NCBI GenBank assembly: GCA_032358165.1
Contig: JAALGY010000038.1
Span: 310,001-374,000 of the forward strand
DNA length: 64,000 nucleotides
Direction: 5' to 3'
DNA from: Diplosphaera chodatii
Taxonomy: Eukaryota > Chlorophyta > Trebouxiophyceae > Prasiolales > Stichococcaceae
Under the pieces are notes generated by a model, which was not told where the DNA came from, made no database searches, and saw only the letters and a program-made list of their open reading frames with translations. Position numbers and translations under genes: made by a program. This document shows, in pieces, positions 59,501-64,000 of this stretch. Within the stretch, counting starts at the first letter, position 1, and every line of letters starts with the position of its first letter.

Positions 59501-59568
59501 ATTTGCTGCGCACTGACTACATTGGGCGCTGGCGCCGCCGCAGCCTCCATGTCCCCGGCCACCGCCAT
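44506..59568 (-). CDS. THO2: THO complex subunit 2
   Basis: Core scaffold of the nuclear THO/TREX complex, which couples transcription to mRNA export. I could place 43 exons, all in phase, for 1934 aa: 59479-59568, 59030-59122, 58757-58864, 58402-58509, 58129-58239, 57756-57878, 57320-57550, 56778-56927, 56400-56546, 56040-56186, 55639-55830, 55280-55417, 54885-55079, 54519-54630, 54261-54343, 54039-54149, 53631-53783, 53304-53444, 53055-53150, 52471-52621, 52083-52254, 51138-51219, 50930-51019, 50580-50725, 50293-50407, 50013-50117, 49626-49763, 49396-49473, 49068-49207, 48731-48849, 48468-48603, 47954-48237, 47726-47796, 47450-47581, 47090-47269, 46753-46953, 46525-46596, 46246-46353, 45724-46020, 45430-45543, 45221-45286, 44919-45030, 44506-44672. 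Diagnostic segments: VYTQQKFNLLREEGEGFAKL, KALIGYFDLDPNRA, KLKQDGVNIADWL, DIIPVELYTTFWSLSLYDIH, DAVFCAKFIHRLHTLNAWGF, CFAINFTQPSSRRTSYDEF, LDSGEYVHIRNSLIILNKI. The C-terminal about 600 residues are Ala/Lys/Arg/Glu-rich and disordered, as usual. Intron 5 has a GC donor (AAG|GCACGC). The largest intron (51220-52082, 863 bp) shows nothing else. Confidence 0.93.
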
Positions 59569-60049
59569 ACAGCCTTCCTTGTCTCACGCAGCTGCCGTCA
59601 GCAGCCTGCGGTATGCTCCTCAGCCCAGTGCCTCCCACTCGCGCTGCCCATCATGCCATTTCAGCAGCCACCCCGTGTGCTGCTGCGTCGTCTGCAATGC
59701 GACCGTCCGTCGCCAGAGCAACCTGGGGTTCAGCACGTGTATGTTGTGGGCTGCAGAAGTGCGGATCGGTTTGCCGACTGACCTGTGTTCAGGCAGCCCT
59801 CTGCTTCCATCGGTGCAGGAAGCACATACACTGAGACTGCACGGGCCACGCTGGCTACGTCACATGCAGCTTGCTTTGATCGACCGTTGGAGCACGGCCT
59901 GTGACAACATTCGTTGGGCTGCGACCCTGCCGAGTTTACAGGCCTGACGGCTGCTGGGTCCACGGTCGGCGCCACTGCAGCGGCAGCCGAACGCTTCTCC
60001 AGGATCCCAGCTTGGCCCTGACTGGCACAGCCGAACCGTATCGTGTACA
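59569..60049. promoter_or_regulatory. Compact divergent promoter region (THO2 / Maf-like gene)
   Basis: Only 481 bp separate the ATGs of THO2 (-) and the Maf-like gene (+), so the two genes share this 5' region. No TATA box is obvious on either side, as often for housekeeping genes. Confidence 0.5.
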
Positions 60050-61544
60050 ATGCTGGTGCAACACCTGCCGCAGCTGGTGCAGCACAGGGTGGTGCTGGCG
60101 TCGGCATCACCGCGGCGGCAGGAGCTGCTGACGCTGCTCGGCCTGAAGGTGAGCTCTTGTCGACCAGGCTGCCAGTGTCACACTCTTTTGCTCACTCACA
60201 TGAGCAGTGTCCAGGGAACGGCATAACCGATGCAGTCAACACACATGCTGTGAACCCGCCGGTATGTGCAGTGCGAGGTGGTGCCCTCGACCTTCGCCGA
60301 GGACCTGCCGCACGAGGACCACAGCCCCGCCAGCTACGTGGTGGCGACGGCACGACAGAAGACGCTGGAGGTGGCGGCCCGGCTGCGTGCGCAGGGCTCC
60401 CCGGCGCCGGCGCTCATCATTGGTGCCGACACGGTGAGACCGCTGCCAGGCAAGTGACGATGTTGAGGAGTGCCGGGCAGGGCGGCACAGCTGCAGACAT
60501 GGCTGACGTCAGCGCCTATCGGATCCGATGTATGACCTTGAAATGGAGTCGCGGCGTCTGCTTGCAAGGACCGGCTGCTGGAACAGCAGCTGAACTGCGG
60601 GGCTGTCCAGCTAATTACATCGTGCATGGTGGCGGTGGGTGCTCGGCACCTGAGCACAGCATTCATCAGCTGGTCGAACTGTCGTCGCCATGCAGGTGGT
60701 TGAGGTCGATGGCGACATTCTGGAGAAGCCCGCAGATGCAGATGAGGCCATTCGCATGCTCACCAGGTGGGGTCCTGATGGCGTGCTGCACTGCAAGGGT
60801 AGTTACGGATACCAGGTTTCCAGGCAGCATGCGGAACATCCGACACGTGCTCCTGCGGCTGCGCTTCAGGCTCAGCGGCAGGCAGCATCTGGTGCACACG
60901 GGCGTCGTCCTCGTGATGCCAGAAGCGACTGCAGGTACATCAACATTGCTCAGCGGCATTTGTTCTGGCAGGCGTATGGCTGTCACAATGTGTAAACCTA
61001 AGAGCATGCACTGTGCAGACAGCCCAGCAGGCGGCCCCGTAGTAGCACGCAGCGAGGCAGGCGCAGAAAGTCTGTTCTCTGAGACCACAGCGGTGCAGTT
61101 CGACCAGCTACCGGAGGCAGCCGTCAGGGCATATGTTGACACAGGTGCGAGCAGCAGACATGCGCACGGTACAGCGGTGTTCATGCACTGGCAGACGAGC
61201 CTGCATGGGAAAATCGGTTCCGTACGGTCACGCGTGACACTTTTGCTGCTCTGCATATATAGGAGAATGCTTCGGGAAGGCCGGCGCTTACGGCATTCAG
61301 GGGCCTGCCATGCAGTTTGTTTCAAGGATAGAGGTATGTGGGCCCACCAACAAGGGTGCAGAGCGGTACACATATCGGCCTGCAAACGAACTTTCGCTGC
61401 AAAGGTGCTACGCACAGAATGCACCTTGTAAACAGCAACATTGCTGTTTCGCAGGGGGACTTCCACAACGTGATGGGCTTCCCGTGCCATGCCTTTGCCA
61501 AGCGCGTCGGGCAGCTCATAGATGCTGGCGTCCTGGCGGTGTAG
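60050..61544 (+). CDS. Maf/HAM1-type nucleotide pyrophosphatase
   Basis: Members hydrolyse dTTP, UTP or modified nucleoside triphosphates to monophosphates and so clean the nucleotide pool. Seven exons: 60050-60148, 60272-60433, 60696-60766, 60870-60934, 61031-61144, 61263-61333, 61455-61544; 223 aa, a usual Maf length, all GT-AG in phase. The signature SASPRRQELLTLLG opens the protein. Then come YVVATARQKTLEVAARL, the catalytic-site ALIIGADT, DGDILEKPADADEAIRML, VHTGVVLVMPEAT, FDQLPEAAVRAYVDTGE, GKAGAYGIQG and GDFHNVMGFP, in family order. No targeting peptide is visible, so it is probably cytosolic. The exact substrate class (dTTP/UTP or m7GTP) cannot be decided by eye. The ATG at 60050 sits 13 codons before the signature motif. 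Confidence 0.93.
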
Positions 61545-62014
61545 GGGTTCTGCACTGGGGATTAGTGTCGTGTGTGATGAGCTGTAGACTGGAGTGCTGA
61601 CCAGAAAGCACGGCACAAAAGCTGCGTCAAAAGCGGTTGCAAGTGAGCACCTAGGCCCTGCGCTATGAGCACCACAGCACTTGTGGCACCCGCCGCCGGT
61701 ATGGTCAACCATTTGCACATGCCAGCATCAACAGAGCTGCGATGCCTGTGTGGCTATCTGCCAGGGCTTCTACGGCCTTTTGCTTGATCTCCTGGAGCCT
61801 GACATCCAGGGGCGCACTCGTGCCTGGCGCCTGCAAGTACTAGTCGATGGCTTTTGCCAACTTAAACTGCTACAGGGGAGGCTGCTGGAAACCCCATGCT
61901 TTGAAAATGCAATTTCGAGTGCATGACAGTGTCGATGCGCAAAACGCTGCAGGACTATTTGCGCACGACGGCGAAGTACCGTGAAATCTGACATCAGATC
62001 AGTTACCGGCTGCG
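61545..62014. other. Intergenic between Maf-like and HMG-box genes
   Basis: About 470 bp with the 3' UTR of the Maf-like gene and the promoter of the HMG-box gene (both +). Nothing else recognisable. Confidence 0.5.
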
Positions 62015-64000
62015 ATGGCGAAGCGCCGTGCCAGCAGCGCTCGCAAGCAGGCAGTTGCATCGATCCCACAAACGCCGGGCGACGTCGTGCCATCCACACC
62101 GGGCCAGGCGTTGGACGAGCTGCTGTCGCCTGATGCTGCCAAAAGCAGCACCGAGAGCAAAGTCAGCAGCAAAGTCTTCGGCTTCTATGGCTCCAACATG
62201 CCGCGGCCGGCCCTGCTGGCAGGGATGGCGGACCCGAAGCGATCCATCATGGAGATACTCAAGTCGCAACGGGGCCGCGTGGACTTCGTCACGGCCGTGC
62301 AGCCGCTGATGGGTGCGCGCAGGGCAGCTGTGACCCCGATTGCTGTTGCCTTGACCTGACTGAACCTGGCGAGCGTTCAATTGTGCACCTGTTTTCAAAC
62401 CGACCGCCTGCCTCCATTCCATCGGAGCACTCTGGACGAAACCTGTCAGACGCACACCAGGATGTCACACAACGCAACCGGCAGCAGCCTCGTTGGCACT
62501 GGTCTGCTGCCTGCAGTTGCTGATCACCACTGCCGCTGAGCAGCGTGCTTGCATGCTGCATGGCCTGGCGACAGCATCCGCAGCCAGCTGCAGCAAGCTT
62601 CCGACACCAGAACTCGCAGCTGACTGCGCTCGTTGTGTCACGATAATGCAGAGTGGGCCGCGTCGGCGCCGGCAAAGGCGGGCGGCGTGGCGCCGCAGTG
62701 GCTCGGCAAGCAGCCCCGCAGGCCGCTGACGCCGGAGCGCGCCTTCCTCGAGGACCGCCGCGCGGCGCTGCTGGCGGCGAACCCCGACCTGCGACTGCTG
62801 ACATGTGCGTCCCGCGGACGCTCGTGTGTCTGGCTGGTCACGCTGCAAAGTTAGTGCCTACTGCGACGCCGGCGGCTGGCTCATCACAGATTGGGAACCC
62901 AGGGCTGCTGCGTTTTCGCAACATAGAATTCCGGTTTCCACCCCGACAGCATGCTCCTCCTGTCCACAGACCCGGAGCAGACGCGGCTGGCCCTGCGGGA
63001 CGGGCCCCGCCGGTTTGAGGACCTGGACTTCGACCAGCAGGAGAAGTACCGCGCCTACGCTGCAGGTACGATACCCTTGAGGAGCAAGCGAGCCCTGAAG
63101 TCAGTCAGGTTTTGTGATGCAGCGCGCTCCAGCATTACGCTCAGCTTCGCCACATCGCGTTGCATGCTGAGCACCATTGCGCGTGATGCATTGCATGCGG
63201 AACGCCTGGCGTTTTTGCTCGTGCAGCGGACGAGCGGCGGTATGCGGCGCAGTGCGACGTGTACGAAAAGGCCAACCCGGGGTGGAAGGCCTTCCAGGCG
63301 CGGGAGGCCACGGCCAGGGCGGCCCGCGCGGCCGCGCGCACGCCGCCGGCGCCGCCGCAGACTGCGCAGGAGCTGTACATCGAGGCCTGGTGAGCTCTGT
63401 TGCTGTGCTGGGGCGGCGGCAACAGCTGAGCATGAGCTCGCCCCAATGCTTGAGTACCGATTTGCCCCGCTCCCTGCACCCTGTGTGTACCACAAGCAGC
63501 TGGCCGCTCGCGTAAGCAAGTGCAGTGAACGTACGATTGCTGCCGTCGTGCAGGCTGACCCGGCAGGAGCCGGAGGCGGCTGGCGCGGGCGGGGCGGCCC
63601 TGGAGCGGGCCGTGGAGGCGGCGGAGGCCGCCTGGGAGGAGGCCAGCAACGGCGAGCGGGCGCCCTTTGAGGCGCAGGCGGACGGTGAGTCGCCAGACCC
63701 TGACCCCTGGCCTGAAGGATCCGTGCGCTGCGCGCATGTGGTGCGCGTGTGCTCCTGCTGTGCGCTGCAGCACATTGTGGGCTGGCCTGTTCCCACACGC
63801 AGCTCAGAATGATGGACAGGATCACGTGCTGATCAACCTTCCATGGCTGCGGTGGTGACACCCCTGTGTGCTGCCTGTGAAGCTGCGCAAGAGCGCTATG
63901 AGGCGCAGCTGGTGGCGTGGAGGCAGCGACGGGAGGCGCTGCGGAAGCAGCGGAAGGAGGCGCGCAAGGCGCGGGCCGCCGCCGACGCACACGCCGCCGA
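62015..64000 (+). CDS. HMG-box protein, at least two boxes, truncated by window end
   Basis: Likely chromatin architectural DNA-binding protein. Exons seen: 62015-62312, 62652-62804, 62970-63065, 63227-63389, 63554-63684, 63883 onward; phases agree. The N-terminus is basic (MAKRRASSARKQ), followed by about 90 residues of Ser/Thr/Pro-rich sequence. The first box-like unit runs from QPRRPLTPERAFLEDRRAAL to DLDFDQQEKYRAYAADERRY, WKAFQAREATAR. The second begins PPAPPQTAQELYIEAW and continues ASNGERAPFEAQADAAQERY, EAQLVAWRQRREALRKQR, the W/P/Y pattern of an HMG box. Both are divergent: they keep the P..P...F/Y and W...ERAPFE..A...RY skeleton but are Ala-rich. The basic, Ala-rich tail continues beyond the window. 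Confidence 0.75.

Noticed and set aside
60043..61431. 462-codon plus-strand ORF
   Set aside because: It runs through both exons and introns of the Maf-like gene in another frame; the spliced Maf frame carries all family motifs.
1..64000. Transposons, CRISPR arrays, rRNA or tRNA genes
   Set aside because: No terminal repeats with transposase or reverse-transcriptase motifs, no regular spacer arrays, and no cloverleaf or rRNA signature were recognised while reading.

Overview
This window is nuclear DNA of a green alga, probably a core chlorophyte; trebouxiophyte or sphaeroplealean is a guess. It is GC-rich and very intron-dense. Introns mostly run from GTGCGC/GTGAGC-type donors to TGCAG-type acceptors, and the genes are plant/algal in kind: SnRK2-like kinases, ureidoglycolate amidohydrolase, a LON-domain protein, THO2 and 1-Cys peroxiredoxin. 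There is no operon structure, CRISPR array, rRNA, recognisable tRNA or transposon. I rebuilt the genes exon by exon by hand, requiring each join to keep the reading frame. Thirteen gene models result, with about 150 introns.

Layout: F-box/LRR protein (+, 21-2903); a secreted Ala/Ser/Thr-rich protein with a Pro-rich tail (-, 3995-8044); a large Ser/Pro/Ala-rich coiled-coil protein of unknown function (-, 9027-14351); a short-chain dehydrogenase (-, 15646-17724) head to head with a LON-domain protein (+, 18340-22400); a 1-Cys peroxiredoxin (-, 23122-25350) head to head with a divergent aquaporin (+, 26891-29097); a kinase-like protein that looks like a pseudokinase (+, 30087-33092); two SnRK2-like kinases tail to tail (+, 33616-35181 and -, 36179-39478); ureidoglycolate amidohydrolase (-, 40003-43157); the 43-exon mRNA-export subunit THO2 (-, 44506-59568) head to head with a Maf-type nucleotide pyrophosphatase (+, 60050-61544); and an HMG-box protein cut by the window edge (+, 62015-64000).

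The genes do not form one pathway. They cover protein turnover (F-box, LON domain), redox and membrane transport (peroxiredoxin, aquaporin), stress signalling (kinases), ureide nitrogen recovery, mRNA export, nucleotide-pool cleaning and chromatin. The most unusual are the low-complexity secreted protein spread over about 14 exons, the aquaporin that lacks the Asn of both NPA motifs, and the kinase-like protein whose catalytic loop is degraded. Five introns (about 3%) fit best as GC-AG. All assignments come from reading the sequence; no database search was run.
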